A stretch of DNA of 64,000 bases from Streptomyces sp. NBC_00271 (GCF_036178845.1 NZ_CP108070.1:11284001-11348000); one strand, 5' to 3'. Numbered from the stretch's first letter, positions 1 through 8,508 are shown. Translations and numbers: made by a program. Notes: a model not told the origin generated them from the letters alone.

Positions 1-152
1 CGGGCGCCCTCGCGGATCATCGTCTCGCCGGGCTGGATCCCGGCCGCGCGGACCTCGACCAGCACCTGCCCGGGGCCGGGTGCAGGCCGGTCCACCTCCT
101 CCACCCGCAGCACATCGATCCCGCCGTACTCGTTGAACCGCACCGCCTTCAT
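1..152 (-). CDS. Zinc-less quinone oxidoreductase/NADP-dependent oxidoreductase, N-terminal part
   Basis: The 50 residues that are visible begin MKAVRFNEYGGIDVLRVEEV and continue through a proline/glycine loop to a QVLVEVRAAGI-type strand. This is the N-terminal GroES-like fold of the medium-chain dehydrogenase/reductase superfamily, quinone oxidoreductase branch. The ATG is at 152. The rest of the gene lies beyond the left edge, so the Rossmann domain cannot be inspected and the substrate cannot be inferred. Family members reduce quinones or enones with NADPH in the cytosol. Confidence 0.85.
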   Translation of the reverse strand, partial: MKAVRFNEYGGIDVLRVEEVDRPAPGPGQVLVEVRAAGIQPGETMIREGA

Positions 153-235
153 CGCGTGATCACCGCTCTTCCTCGTTCGGACAGGTCTTGGACGCTCACG
201 CCCCGGACGGCCACACATCGACCGGGCCATCGCAT

Positions 236-780
236 TCAACGGTTCAGGAACGGAGCTGTCTTCCCAGGATCAACGGTCCGAGGAAGTATTTGACGAACGG
301 TCATATCACTGCTGGCAATTGGCAACTGGCACGGGGATGCACCGCGACGGCCTCGATACCTGCCCCCTGCCTGCCGGACGCCGCCCTCAGCGCGGTCGAC
401 AGCGATGACTTCCGCGCCACCGTCAGCCTCGTCGACAACGCACCCTCGACCCGACCCGACCCGACCCGACCCGCACCGGGTGCAGGGGTGCAGGGGTGCA
501 GGGTCACGAAGGGACACGCTTGTCGGAAGCCCCCCGAACTTCTTCTGCACCAGAGCGACACGGTCGGCTGGACCGCCGGACACGGCCTCCGGCGTGATCT
601 CGTCACAACGAAACACGCCCAGCGCGGGAAACAGCGAGTGCGGAAACCAGCGCGGCCACATGCCCGGTCGTACTCCAGCAACCCTGCGTACAGACACGCC
701 GGGAAGTGCGCCTTCAAGTACGTGGACTGGAGGTCGGAGACGGTGAATACGGCACATAGGGGTCGCGGGCTCCACCTCAC
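236..780 (-). pseudogene. Possible frameshifted relic, family not recognised
   Basis: Two overlapping minus-strand frames each look protein-like over only part of their length. The upstream half reads well in one frame (FTVSDLQSTYLKAHFPACLY) and the downstream half in another (LFPALGVFRCDEITPEAV, then DRVALVQKKFGGLP). Joining them with one frameshift near 640-660 gives a plausible continuous protein. The coding signal fades beyond the GACCC and GTGCAGGG short repeats at 448-503. I do not recognise the family. It may be a decayed gene or chance; nothing else was seen in the 153-984 interval. Confidence 0.25.
448..503. repeat. Short tandem repeats, (GACCC)x5 followed by a GGTGCAGG-type octamer x3
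   Basis: Five perfect GACCC pentamers occupy 448-472. About three copies of an 8-base GGTGCAGG-type unit follow at 478-503. Both lie within the putative relic, where they would disturb any reading frame. Confidence 0.8.
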
Positions 781-984
781 CTCATCCGATCAAGCCCCTC
801 CCACCCGGCTTGATCTGGAACCCCGCGTCCTGTTCGTTCCCACGGCCAAGTGATCAAGGTCTGAGCGGCATTGAAGCCCGGGCGCGGACCGAGCCGACCC
901 GCCGCTCCCGGATGCCCATTGCCTCGCGGCCCTGGGCTGTTTAAGGAGTGGCTGCATGCGGTTGATGCCTTGTAGGGTCCGATT

Positions 985-1356
985 GTGGCCTGTCGCATTT
1001 CCGAGCTGGTGATCGATTGCCGGGACCCACAACGGCTGGCGGCGTTCTGGTGCGAGGTGTTGGGCTTCATCGTGCTCGACATCGACGACGGCGCGGTGGA
1101 GATCGGACCGCGGGAAGGGTTCGGCGGATTGCAGCCGACTCTGGTCTTCAGCCCCACTACCGAGCCCAAGACGGGCAAGCTGCCGCTGCACATCGACGTC
1201 AACGCCACCGACCGCGATCAGGACGCCGAACTCGAACGCCTCCTGAAGCTCGGGGCGCGCCCGGCCGACATCGGCCAGACCGGCGAGGAGTCCTGGCACT
1301 GCCTGGTCGACCCCGAAGGCAACGAATTCTGCCTCCTGCGAGCCCGCCTGAGCTGA
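985..1356 (+). CDS. VOC (glyoxalase/bleomycin-resistance fold) family protein
   Basis: A 123-residue single-domain protein with the two-half beta-alpha-beta-beta-beta pattern of the vicinal-oxygen-chelate superfamily. It opens ISELVIDCRDPQRLAAFWCE, which is characteristic of the glyoxalase-like clade common in actinomycetes, and ends with VDPEGNEFCLL, the usual final metal-site strand with glutamate. The start is GTG at 985. Family roles include metal-dependent isomerases, dioxygenases and drug-binding proteins; nothing here fixes the substrate. It stands alone between the relic region and a convergent DUF4345 gene. Confidence 0.8.
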   Translation: MACRISELVIDCRDPQRLAAFWCEVLGFIVLDIDDGAVEIGPREGFGGLQPTLVFSPTTEPKTGKLPLHIDVNATDRDQDAELERLLKLGARPADIGQTGEESWHCLVDPEGNEFCLLRARLS

Positions 1357-1455
1357 GCATCGGCCCGCGCCGGCAGGCGCCGAAACCACACCCTGAGACG
1401 TCCGGCGCCGGTACTCCGCCCGCTGATTCCCGGTCAGGCGGAACCGTTCAGCCGG

Positions 1456-1950
1456 TCATCCGTTGAACCCAGGCGGTGCTGCGGTGGGCTTCGGTGCGGC
1501 CTTCCGGCGGACCTGACGAACTCCGCCTGAGCCCGCCAACTCGTCCACTGGGCCGGCGACTTCCTCCATATCATGCTCACGCTCCTCGGACGGGGCGAGC
1601 CAGAACAGGGCAGGCGGAAGGCCGAGCTCGATCACCGTGAGCGCGATCTGGAACCACTGGGGCCAGCCGTGGACAGCCAGGGAGATCAGCCGGCCGAGCC
1701 CACCGAGCAGGAAGACGGCGGAGAGGGCGCGCACCGCCGTCGCCGGGATCGGCCGCTGCCGGGCGGCCCAGAGCCAGGCCAGTCCATAGCCGACGAAGCT
1801 CGCCCCCATGAACCGCCCCCAGCTGTCGACGGTCGCCCCGGCAGAACCTACGCCCGGGATGGCCGCGTTGCCGAGGGCGACGTGGAACAGCCCGATCGCC
1901 ACACACGCCCACCCCATGACCTGTACGAGTACGCGCAGAGTCCTGGCCAT
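1456..1950 (-). CDS. DUF4345-type small integral membrane protein
   Basis: This 164-residue protein has four predicted hydrophobic segments, at about residues 7-25, 43-62, 72-92 and 100-120, and a charged C-terminal tail. The first helix carries a GLFHVALGNAAIPG motif, typical of the DUF4345 family. It is transcribed divergently from the TetR regulator at 2055, across a 104-bp gap holding two copies of GACGTGTGTC. It is therefore probably the target of that regulator. Function is unknown; in related loci such proteins accompany TetR repressors. Assignment to the family is good; the role is inference. Confidence 0.75.
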   Translation of the reverse strand: MARTLRVLVQVMGWACVAIGLFHVALGNAAIPGVGSAGATVDSWGRFMGASFVGYGLAWLWAARQRPIPATAVRALSAVFLLGGLGRLISLAVHGWPQWFQIALTVIELGLPPALFWLAPSEEREHDMEEVAGPVDELAGSGGVRQVRRKAAPKPTAAPPGFNG

Positions 1951-1983
1951 GATCCATCACCCTGTCTCGGTCCGACGCCGTAG

Positions 1984-2045
1984 TTGACGTGTGTCTACTA
2001 AGCCCTGTATCAGGGTGAGCGGGTAAGTAGACGTGTGTCAAGTAA
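1984..2045. promoter_or_regulatory. Paired operator-like elements between DUF4345 gene and tetR
   Basis: GACGTGTGTC occurs at 1986-1995 and again at 2030-2039. Its ends (GAC...GTC) are inverted, and the flanks (TTGAC...TCTACT against AGTAGAC...TCAAG) make the two sites approximate inverted copies of each other. Spacing and position are as expected for a TetR autoregulatory divergent operator. Confidence 0.55.
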
Positions 2046-2054
2046 GCTTTCGGC

Positions 2055-2660
2055 GTGCCTCCCCGCCAGCGCCTCAGCCCCGCCGACCGTCGCGCTCAGC
2101 TCCTCGCCGTCGGCGCGCGGATGTTCGCGGCCCGCCCCTACGAGGACGTGCTGATGGACGACATCGCCCAACAGGGCGGCGTCTCGCGGGCCCTGCTCTA
2201 CCGTCACTTCCCGAGCAAGCACGCGCTCTTCGCAGCGGTCTACCAGCAGGCCGCCGACCGGCTGCTCGCCGAGACGAAGCTCGACCCCGCCGACTCGCTG
2301 GTCGGGCAACTGGTCCAGGGGATGGACATCCACCTCGACTACTTCGTCGCCAACCGCCACGCCGTCCTCGCCGCGAACCGGGTGCTCGCGGGCGACCCGG
2401 TCATCCAGACGATCATGACCGACGAGCTGGACGCGCTCCGCGCCCGCCTGCTCGCCGTGCTGCCACTCGCGGACGAGAGCGCGCGCCAAACCGTCTCGGC
2501 CGTCCTGAAGAGCTGGTTGGTCTTCGTCCAGATCCTCGTCGTCGACTGGCTCACCGAGCAGACCTGCTCCCGCACCGAGCTCCGCGACATCTGCGTCGGC
2601 GCCGTCCTCGGTGCCCTGCGCCCCCTGCTCCCCGCGCACCTCGTGCCGAACTGGCCCTAG
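2055..2660 (+). CDS. TetR family transcriptional regulator
   Basis: A 201-residue regulator. Residues about 12-58 form the TetR helix-turn-helix (RAQLLAVGARMFAARPYEDV, then the recognition helix ending ALLYRHFPSKHALF). The remainder is an all-helical ligand-binding domain. The GTG start at 2055 puts the HTH at the usual distance from the N-terminus. It is divergent from the DUF4345 membrane protein and probably represses both genes through the paired GACGTGTGTC sites. The ligand is unknown. Confidence 0.88.
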   Translation: MPPRQRLSPADRRAQLLAVGARMFAARPYEDVLMDDIAQQGGVSRALLYRHFPSKHALFAAVYQQAADRLLAETKLDPADSLVGQLVQGMDIHLDYFVANRHAVLAANRVLAGDPVIQTIMTDELDALRARLLAVLPLADESARQTVSAVLKSWLVFVQILVVDWLTEQTCSRTELRDICVGAVLGALRPLLPAHLVPNWP

Positions 2661-2838
2661 CTCACGGTGGGTCGCGCCGGGGCGTGACCTGGTTCAAAGC
2701 GGTCCGTGACCATGTCGCCGACCTGGGCGCGGTACGGGTGCGCAGCACGGTCCGGGACTTGTTGCCCCAAAGCCCCGGCGCACACGAGTCTCCTGGCTTG
2801 ACCGAGCGGTACGGCTCCACAACAAGTGGACCAGAGCC

Positions 2839-3309
2839 TCAGTTTCGACAGCACCTGTTCGGCCGGCGATCCTCCGTCGGCCATCCGATGGCGCGGAAGA
2901 CAGCGGCGGGGTCCAGGTAGTCCCGCCAATGCGTCACCCTGCGGTCCTTGACGGTGATCACGGAGACGAAGTGGTTGTCGTAGGCACGCCCGGTGTGGAC
3001 TGCCATTCCGTGCACCGCGTACTCCAGGACGACCACGGACGTCTCGGCATCCCGGTGGACAGCGAGCTCGTCCGCGCTGTGCAGGACCATGCCATCGCCG
3101 TATCCGCGGTACAGGTCGGCAACCGCGCGGCGTCCCTGGACCCGGCGCGGGTAGCCGGGTACGGAGATCACGTACTCGAAGACCACGTCCTCGGCCAGGA
3201 GGTCGAAGAAGTGCTCAGCGTCGACGAGGCCCGCCAGCCCCTCCCGGATGATCCGGAAGAACGGATCCAGCGCTGCGAAGTCGGAGATGTCGTCGATGGA
3301 CATGGTCAT
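2839..3309 (-). CDS. SnoaL-like (NTF2 fold) protein
   Basis: A 156-residue protein beginning MTMSIDDISDFAALDPFFRI. It shows the SnoaL/NTF2-like cone fold: an N-terminal helix pair, the EYVISVPGYPRRVQGRRAVA loop with the conserved GR, and final strands VVVLEYAVHG and NHFVSVITVKDRRVTHWRDY. Family members are cyclases, isomerases, epoxide hydrolases or dehydratases, or simple binding proteins. The ATG overlaps the stop of the upstream NmrA gene by four bases (ATGA), so the two are translationally coupled and probably act on the same compound. Confidence 0.8.
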   Translation of the reverse strand: MTMSIDDISDFAALDPFFRIIREGLAGLVDAEHFFDLLAEDVVFEYVISVPGYPRRVQGRRAVADLYRGYGDGMVLHSADELAVHRDAETSVVVLEYAVHGMAVHTGRAYDNHFVSVITVKDRRVTHWRDYLDPAAVFRAIGWPTEDRRPNRCCRN

Positions 3310-4160
3310 CCCGCCATCGGAGAGGTCCAGGCGTGGACGCTGCGCCGGGCGAAGTCGTGGAAGGGGGCCGCGCGGCGCCCGGTGACCTTCTCGACGTCGT
3401 CGTTGGGCGTCGAACCGTTGCCGGAGATGACGCTGCCGGTCAGCCAGCGAAGCATCACCGCGTAGTCGGCCGGGACGAGTCCGGCAGCGACCGCTCCGTC
3501 GATCCATACGTCGGGGTCGATGTCGTGGTGCGTGACAGGTCGGCCGGTCACGGCGGCGATGGTGTCGGCGACTTCGTCGACGGTGAGGGCCTGCGGGCCG
3601 GTGGGCGCGTACTGCGCGCCGGCGTGGGCGTCGGGGGCGAGCAGCGTCTCGACGGCGACCGCGGCGATGTCGGCCGCGTCGACGAAGGCTTCCCTGCCAC
3701 CGCCTGCGGGGACCGTGATCACCCCGTCGACGACCGGTACGTGGGCGTCGCTGAAGTTCTGCATCACCCAGGCGGGGCGCAGGATGGAGTGGGTGATGGC
3801 AGCTCGGGCGGCGAGGTCGGCCTCGACGGCCCTGACGTCGACCTCCGGCGGCGCCTGGTCGGCCCGGTAGGTGCTGAGGTAGGTGACATGGCGTACCCCG
3901 GCGGCTTCGGCGAGGTCGAGGAAGGCGGCCACCTGGTCGACATAGGTGACCCGCAGAACGGGTGTCACGAGGTAGAGGCGGTCGACTCCGGCGAGGGCTG
4001 CGGCGTGGGTGGTCGGGTCGTCCCAGTCGAACAGCACGGCGGCGCCGTGGCGCGCCGCGGTGCGGGCGCTCAGCCCCCGCTCGGCGAGCGTCTTCGCCAC
4101 GAGCGAGCCGGTCCGGCCGGTGCCGCCGAGGACGAGTGCGGTCTTCGGTGATCCAGTCAT
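3306..4160 (-). CDS. NmrA-type NAD(P)-binding atypical SDR
   Basis: A 284-residue protein with an N-terminal Rossmann motif LVLGGTGRTGSLVAKTLAER, then DRLYLVTPV and VRHVTYLSTYRADQ. It lacks the classical YxxxK pair, as do NmrA/HSCARG and quinone oxidoreductase 2-like members. These act as redox sensors or NAD(P)H-dependent reductases. It is the first gene of a two-gene unit with the SnoaL protein and lies divergent from an AraC regulator, which probably controls it. A second NmrA paralogue lies at 62597-63490. Confidence 0.82.
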   Translation of the reverse strand: MTGSPKTALVLGGTGRTGSLVAKTLAERGLSARTAARHGAAVLFDWDDPTTHAAALAGVDRLYLVTPVLRVTYVDQVAAFLDLAEAAGVRHVTYLSTYRADQAPPEVDVRAVEADLAARAAITHSILRPAWVMQNFSDAHVPVVDGVITVPAGGGREAFVDAADIAAVAVETLLAPDAHAGAQYAPTGPQALTVDEVADTIAAVTGRPVTHHDIDPDVWIDGAVAAGLVPADYAVMLRWLTGSVISGNGSTPNDDVEKVTGRRAAPFHDFARRSVHAWTSPMAG

Positions 4161-4266
4161 GGATCAATCGTGAGAGCGCGCTACGAGCGAATCAATGCGC
4201 GCATGACTCGTTCTTTTACGTCAGACGCTCAGGCCTTGGTCCAATGTGGTTGTCTCGCTGATACTG

Positions 4267-5211
4267 ATGTGCGTGGACGTACTGCACGATCGCCTTGCAC
4301 GGGCACGCGCCTCCGGCGCCGTCTTCGCCCGGACGGTGGCCGAGCCGCCGTGGGGGCTGCGGCTGGCCGGTTCGATCCAGCTGGCCGTGCACACCGTCGT
4401 CCGGGGGAGGGGATGGCTGTGGCTGGACGACCCCGGCAGCGCGGTGGAACTCGTGCCGGGGGAGGTGACGCTCGTCCGCGGTGGCCCCGATCACCACATC
4501 GGGCACGAGCCGGGCGCCGAGTGCCTCGAACCGGAGGACTTCCGAGCCCGGCACGCCTACGACGGGAGCCCCGAGGACCCGCGGGCGACGATCTTCCTCT
4601 GCGGCGCCTACCGGTTTTCGGGCGACATCGGCAGCGGGCTGCTGGAGGCACTGCCGCAGATGCTGACCCTGTCGGCGGCGGTCGGCGACCCGCTGCGAGA
4701 GGTGATCGCGCTGCTGTCGCACGAGCTGACCGCCTCCGAGCCCGGTCAGCCCACTGTGCTGGACCGGCTCCTCGACGTTCTTCTGGTGCTCGCCATCCGC
4801 AATGACTTCCGCCGCAGCCCGACCGCACCCCGCTGGTACCGGGCATCCGCGGATCCCCGGCTGAACGCCGCACTGCAGGCCATGCACGAGAACGCCGGCC
4901 ATCCCTGGTCGGTCCCCGAACTCGCCGCGATCAGCGGCCTGTCCCGCGCGGCCTTCGCACGGACCTTCCGCGACGCCCTCGGCCAGACCCCCATGCAGTA
5001 CCTGACCGACTGGCGGATGGCTCTCGCCCGCGACCACCTGCGCACCGGCGAACTCGGCTTGACACATATCGCCCGCACTGTCGGCTACAGCTCGCCCTAC
5101 GCGTTCGCGGCGGCCTTCCGGCGCCACCACGGCGAGCCGCCCGGGACCTGGCGGCAACGGGAGTCACTCCGCTCGCAGGCAGGCCCCGGGAACGATCCCC
5201 ACACCCACTGA
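4267..5211 (+). CDS. AraC family regulator with N-terminal cupin sensor
   Basis: About 314 residues. The N-terminal half is a cupin-like sensor (WGLRLAGSIQLAVHTVVRGR, then the VELVPGEVTLVRGG strand). The C-terminal ~100 residues hold two AraC HTHs (WSVPELAAISGLSRAAFART and LTHIARTVGYSSPYAFAAAF) followed by the usual HHGEPPGTWR tail. The start is uncertain: ATG 4246, ATG 4267 or GTG 4273 are in frame. Alignment from memory of related proteins beginning at VDVLHDRLARARASGAVFAR favours 4267/4273. It is divergent from the NmrA-SnoaL pair, its likely target. Confidence 0.85.
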   Translation: MCVDVLHDRLARARASGAVFARTVAEPPWGLRLAGSIQLAVHTVVRGRGWLWLDDPGSAVELVPGEVTLVRGGPDHHIGHEPGAECLEPEDFRARHAYDGSPEDPRATIFLCGAYRFSGDIGSGLLEALPQMLTLSAAVGDPLREVIALLSHELTASEPGQPTVLDRLLDVLLVLAIRNDFRRSPTAPRWYRASADPRLNAALQAMHENAGHPWSVPELAAISGLSRAAFARTFRDALGQTPMQYLTDWRMALARDHLRTGELGLTHIARTVGYSSPYAFAAAFRRHHGEPPGTWRQRESLRSQAGPGNDPHTH

Positions 5212-5324
5212 CACCCGTCGGCCTGACACCCGCCCGCCCGTCCCCGCACCAGAACCAAGGCCCCGTTGGGCGACCTGCCGAGATGAGTTCTCATATGACC
5301 GTTGGCAGCGCTTTCGCGCGTCGG

Positions 5325-5942
5325 TCACAGACTCGTGAAGAGGTCGTCGAGCGGGGCCGGTACCTGTCCGGGGTCGAGGTTCTCGACCAGGAGATGCCCG
5401 TAGCGGATCTTGCGGCCCTTCTTCGTGCCGAGGAAGCGCCGCAACTGCTGCTGCCGGGGCCGACCGTGGTGTGCGGGCTGGTGCAGGAAGGTCTGCCAGG
5501 CCCGCAGGTCGCCCTCGGCCCGGATGATCTCCTCGACGCGCGCCGTGCCCAGCGCGCGGATGAGTTCGTCCTCCAGATCCGCCACGCACACGAAGAAGCC
5601 CCGGTGCGGCGCCCGGGCCCGCTTCAGGCCGCGGTCGTAGAAGCGCTGCTCGCCCTCGTCGCACAGTCCCCTCAGGTGCAGGCCAACACCGGGTGGCCCG
5701 AGAAGACCGGCGTAGTGGCCGACGCTCATCGCCCCGCCCATCGATATGACGCACACCCCTTCGGCGGCCAGGTCGCGGCCACGCCGTGCGGCCAGCGCTT
5801 CGACGGCCGCGAGGTCACTCGGTCCTTCCAGCAGCACCGCCGTCCGCAGCCCCAGTTGCACAACCAGATCACTCGCCGGTCCGCCGGGACCGCCGGCCGC
5901 CCAGCGGCTGACCGCGTCCCGGAATGCGTTCATGTCCGCCAT
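5325..5942 (-). CDS. Stand-alone TOPRIM nucleotidyl-transferase/hydrolase domain protein
   Basis: A 205-residue protein. The motif AVLLEGPSDLAAVEALAARR carries the TOPRIM catalytic glutamate, and VADLEDELI supplies the D-x-(D/E) metal-binding pair. The order matches the OLD-family TOPRIM domain. The ABC-type ATPase half found in OLD nucleases is absent, and no ATPase gene is adjacent. ATG 5942 is preferred; the open frame upstream lacks protein-like character. The C-terminus has a basic segment (GTKKGRKIRYGHLLVENL) that could contact nucleic acid. DNA nicking or cleavage is inferred from the family only. Confidence 0.72.
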   Translation of the reverse strand: MADMNAFRDAVSRWAAGGPGGPASDLVVQLGLRTAVLLEGPSDLAAVEALAARRGRDLAAEGVCVISMGGAMSVGHYAGLLGPPGVGLHLRGLCDEGEQRFYDRGLKRARAPHRGFFVCVADLEDELIRALGTARVEEIIRAEGDLRAWQTFLHQPAHHGRPRQQQLRRFLGTKKGRKIRYGHLLVENLDPGQVPAPLDDLFTSL

Positions 5943-6189
5943 GAAGCGAGTCTGCACTTCCCTCGACCGGCACGGCACGGGAATATTTGACGGCCCCGCT
6001 CGACATGCCCGGCATTCTGGTGACCTCGGCCTGGTGATCCACCCCATCGCTTGCGGCACTGAGCAGGCGGCACTGAGCCGGCGGAGGCTCGGGGTGCCGA
6101 CGTCGGTTCGGTGGGCTACGTCGGCTGATCCGGCTTCAGGGAGCCGGCAGTTCGCCGTCGTCGGCTGGTTGTGCCCTGTTGTGGCTTGG

Positions 6190-7209
6190 CTACGGGGACA
6201 CCGCTGCGGGTGCTGGATCCTTCGTGCCCACGCCGGTCGTGCGGAAGCTGGTCCGGAATGCGCCAGGTGTCACGCCCAGGTGTCGTACAAACGCTCTGCG
6301 GAGCGACTCGGGTGAGCCGAACCCGGTGCGCCGTGCCACTACCGGCAGGGAGTCGTCACCTGTCTCCAGCAGCGCCTGGGCGGCTTCCAGTCTGACCTGC
6401 TCGACGTAGCGGCCTGGAGTGGTTCCCACCTCTTCGTCGAAGAGCCGGGTCACGTGCCGGACGCTGACGCCTGCTCTGCGGGCCATGGCTGTGAGTGTGT
6501 GGTTGGCCCCGGGGTTCTCGGCGACGGTGTCCAGGACCCGGCGGAGCATCTCCTGGCGGGTGTGCGGCGCTCGGGAGCGGACGCTGAACTGGGACTGGCC
6601 GCCCGGCCGTTGCATGAAGACGACCATGTCCTTGGCGACCGACCGGGCGACCTCCGCACCGAAGTGGTCTTCGACCAGCGCCAGGGACAGGTCGATACCG
6701 GCGCTGACACCCGCCGAAGTCATCATCTGCCCGTCCCGTACGAAGATGGCGTCCGGCTGGACCCGCACGGCCGGGAAGCGAGAGGCCAGTTGCCGTGAGT
6801 GTCGCCAGTGCGTCGCGGCGCGGCGGCCGTTGAGAAGTCCGGCTGCGGCCAGCAGGAACGCCCCTGTGCACACCGATGCCGTGCAGCGGCTCTTGTCGTT
6901 CAGTTGCCGGACCGAATCCAGAAGAGTGTCGTCCTTGATCAGCGTCTCCCATTCCGGGCCGCCCGGGATCACCAATACGTCGCACGGTTCTTGTACGTCG
7001 TCTGCGGACAGGTCGGCGCTGAGGCGGATCCCGGCGGAGGTGATGACCTCCGCCCCGTCCTCGGACGCGATCTGCACCCGATAACGCCCGCCGAACTCGT
7101 TCGCCGTCGTGAACACCTCGATGGGGCCGGTCACATCGAGCAGCCGCACACCCGGAAAGACCAGCACGGTCACGATGAGCGGATCCATTGCCGGGCGCTT
7201 GTGGTTCAT
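6190..7209 (-). CDS. GlxA family transcriptional regulator (DJ-1/PfpI plus AraC HTH)
   Basis: A 339-residue protein. Residues about 10-180 are a DJ-1/PfpI class I glutaminase amidotransferase-like domain (VLVFPGVRLLDVTGPIEVF and VIPGGPEW, with the nucleophile-elbow cysteine in ASVCTGAFLLAAAGLLNG). The C-terminal third has two AraC-type HTHs (LTAMARRAGVSVRHVTRLFD and VVARRTGFGSPESLRRAF). The ATG at 7209 has a GGAGG seven bases upstream. Regulators of this type respond to small amides or aldehyde stress. No obvious target is adjacent on the left; the neighbouring ABC relic is on the other strand. Confidence 0.88.
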   Translation of the reverse strand: MNHKRPAMDPLIVTVLVFPGVRLLDVTGPIEVFTTANEFGGRYRVQIASEDGAEVITSAGIRLSADLSADDVQEPCDVLVIPGGPEWETLIKDDTLLDSVRQLNDKSRCTASVCTGAFLLAAAGLLNGRRAATHWRHSRQLASRFPAVRVQPDAIFVRDGQMMTSAGVSAGIDLSLALVEDHFGAEVARSVAKDMVVFMQRPGGQSQFSVRSRAPHTRQEMLRRVLDTVAENPGANHTLTAMARRAGVSVRHVTRLFDEEVGTTPGRYVEQVRLEAAQALLETGDDSLPVVARRTGFGSPESLRRAFVRHLGVTPGAFRTSFRTTGVGTKDPAPAAVSP

Positions 7210-7612
7210 CGGATGCCTCCGGGCTGTGCGCGGTGCGGACACTGGATCGACAGGGTGTTGGTGATGGCGTGCCTGCTGGCATGCCGCCGCCGCATTGCCT
7301 CGGGATCGGGGCGAGAGCTTGGCAGACGGCCCAGGCGCCGACGTAGTCGACCCCGCTTGCCAGGTGCGCATCATTGCGTGCCCTGGGGAATGCGGCAGGG
7401 CGTGTCCTGACAGGTGCCGCGGGCTGCACGGGCCCGGTCCAAGGGCCGTATCCGACCCCGGTCCGCCCAGTCGTCGGATTTCCCTGTGCTCATCATGTGC
7501 CAGTGACCCCCACCGAAGCCACGACCGGTTTGCTCCCTGCTGGGAGGCACAGCCTTTCAGCCGCCGTGCTCGGCGCGCTCTATCGCTGTGACGTTCACGG
7601 CGCTCTACCACC

Positions 7613-8023
7613 GTGTGTTCGAAGGACGGAGCCATGGCTCGCGCTGTCCTCGGCCTCACCGCGTATGGCGCAGCGCGTCACGCGAGCCATCCATGCGGTC
7701 TGTCCGAGGGGCGGAAACGCGCCCTGGTACTCGCGATCCAACTCTCCGCGGCGCCCCGCGCGCTGCTCCTGGCCGAGCCGACCCGCGGGCTCGACTACCG
7801 GGCGAAGACGGAGCTGGTCCGCATCGTCGACGCACTCGCGGCACAGGGGCGGACCGTCGTCATCTCCCCGCACGACGCCGAGTTCGCCGCCCGGGCCGCG
7901 GATCGGATCGGGTCGTGGTCCTCGACGGTGCTGACCACCTTCCGCCGCGCCGCCCGCCGCGCCAGATTCCAGGCCCCGGTCCGCTTCGCCGGCCCGAAAC
8001 TGTCCGATTCCCGCGGTCGTTGA
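7613..8023 (+). pseudogene. Truncated ABC transporter ATPase (ECF-type)
   Basis: Only the C-terminal half of a nucleotide-binding domain is present. The signature loop region reads GLSEGRKRALVLAIQLSA. Walker B is LLLAEPTRGLD, where the aspartate normally before EPT is alanine. The switch histidine is in VVISPHDAEFAARAADRI. No Walker A is seen upstream. The sequence resembles the EcfA ATPases of cobalt/vitamin transporters. It sits 60 bp before a cobalamin riboswitch, so it may be debris of a B12 or cobalt uptake operon. Nothing coding was recognised in 7210-7612. Confidence 0.6.
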
Positions 8024-8082
8024 GCTCGGCCGACTCATCCGAGGGCGTGTCGGGGTGGATTTACTAGGACGTCCAACTATAT

Positions 8083-8245
8083 GCTCGTGAGGAATGCCCG
8101 CGGTGCAGGGAAGCCGGTGTGAATCCGGCACGGTCCCGCCACTGTGACCGGGGAGTACGTCGTCGAGCAGGACGCCACTGACGAGCGAGATGTCGGGAAG
8201 GCGGACGGCGCGCGCTGATCCGGGAGTCAGGATACCGGCCGCGGT
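8083..8245 (+). promoter_or_regulatory. Cobalamin (B12) riboswitch
   Basis: The conserved B12-box core is readable. GGGAAGCCGGTGTGAATCC begins at 8108, followed by GGCACGGTCCCGCCACTGTG and then a variable arm. The closing GAGTCAGGATACCGGC ends near 8242. This is the standard coenzyme-B12 aptamer on the plus strand. A T-rich stretch and an ACGAGG-ATG pair follow, so translation of a small frame at 8271 could be controlled. The first recognisable enzyme downstream is mmsA, 382 bp away. Confidence 0.9.
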
Positions 8246-8270
8246 TTTGTTCCGTGTTGTCCACGAGGAT

Positions 8271-8508
8271 GGAGCAGACACGCATGGCATCAGTGTGCAC
8301 CCACGACCCTGGTGATCCGGCCCGACGGGCATCGACTGCCGCGCGTCCTGCCGTGCAGGTAGGGACCGTCACGCGTCCTGCCGGACGGGTACGGACCGTC
8401 ACGCGCCCTGCCGGGCAGGTGCGGACCGTCACGCGTCCCGCGGTACGGACGTCGAGTCCCGTGCGTCCCGCGGCTCGGGCACGCGCTGACGCGATCCGCG
8501 CGGTCTGA
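8271..8508 (+). CDS. Small repetitive open frame directly behind the riboswitch
   Basis: ATG 8271 has an ACGAGG just upstream and opens MEQTRMASVCTHDPGDPARR. It continues for about 79 residues with a tandem RPAGRVRTVT-type decapeptide encoded by 30-bp repeats. There is no match to a family I know. It could be a leader peptide, the remains of the original riboswitch-controlled gene, or noncoding. Being right behind the aptamer, it is the only frame positioned for direct translational control. Confidence 0.3.
8339..8450. repeat. 30-bp tandem direct repeat, about 3.5 copies
   Basis: The units at 8361-8390, 8391-8420 and 8421-8450 share GGACCGTCACGCG followed by CCTGCCGG or a close variant. A partial copy precedes them at 8339-8360. 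The array lies between the B12 riboswitch and mmsA. Confidence 0.8.

Noticed and set aside
2839..4167. 442-codon frame covering both the SnoaL and NmrA genes
   Set aside because: Its N-terminal two thirds is Arg/Pro-rich out-of-frame reading of the NmrA gene; only the C-terminal SnoaL part is real.
8339..8450. CRISPR-like array from the 30-bp repeats
   Set aside because: Repeats are directly contiguous with no unique spacers and no cas genes are present.
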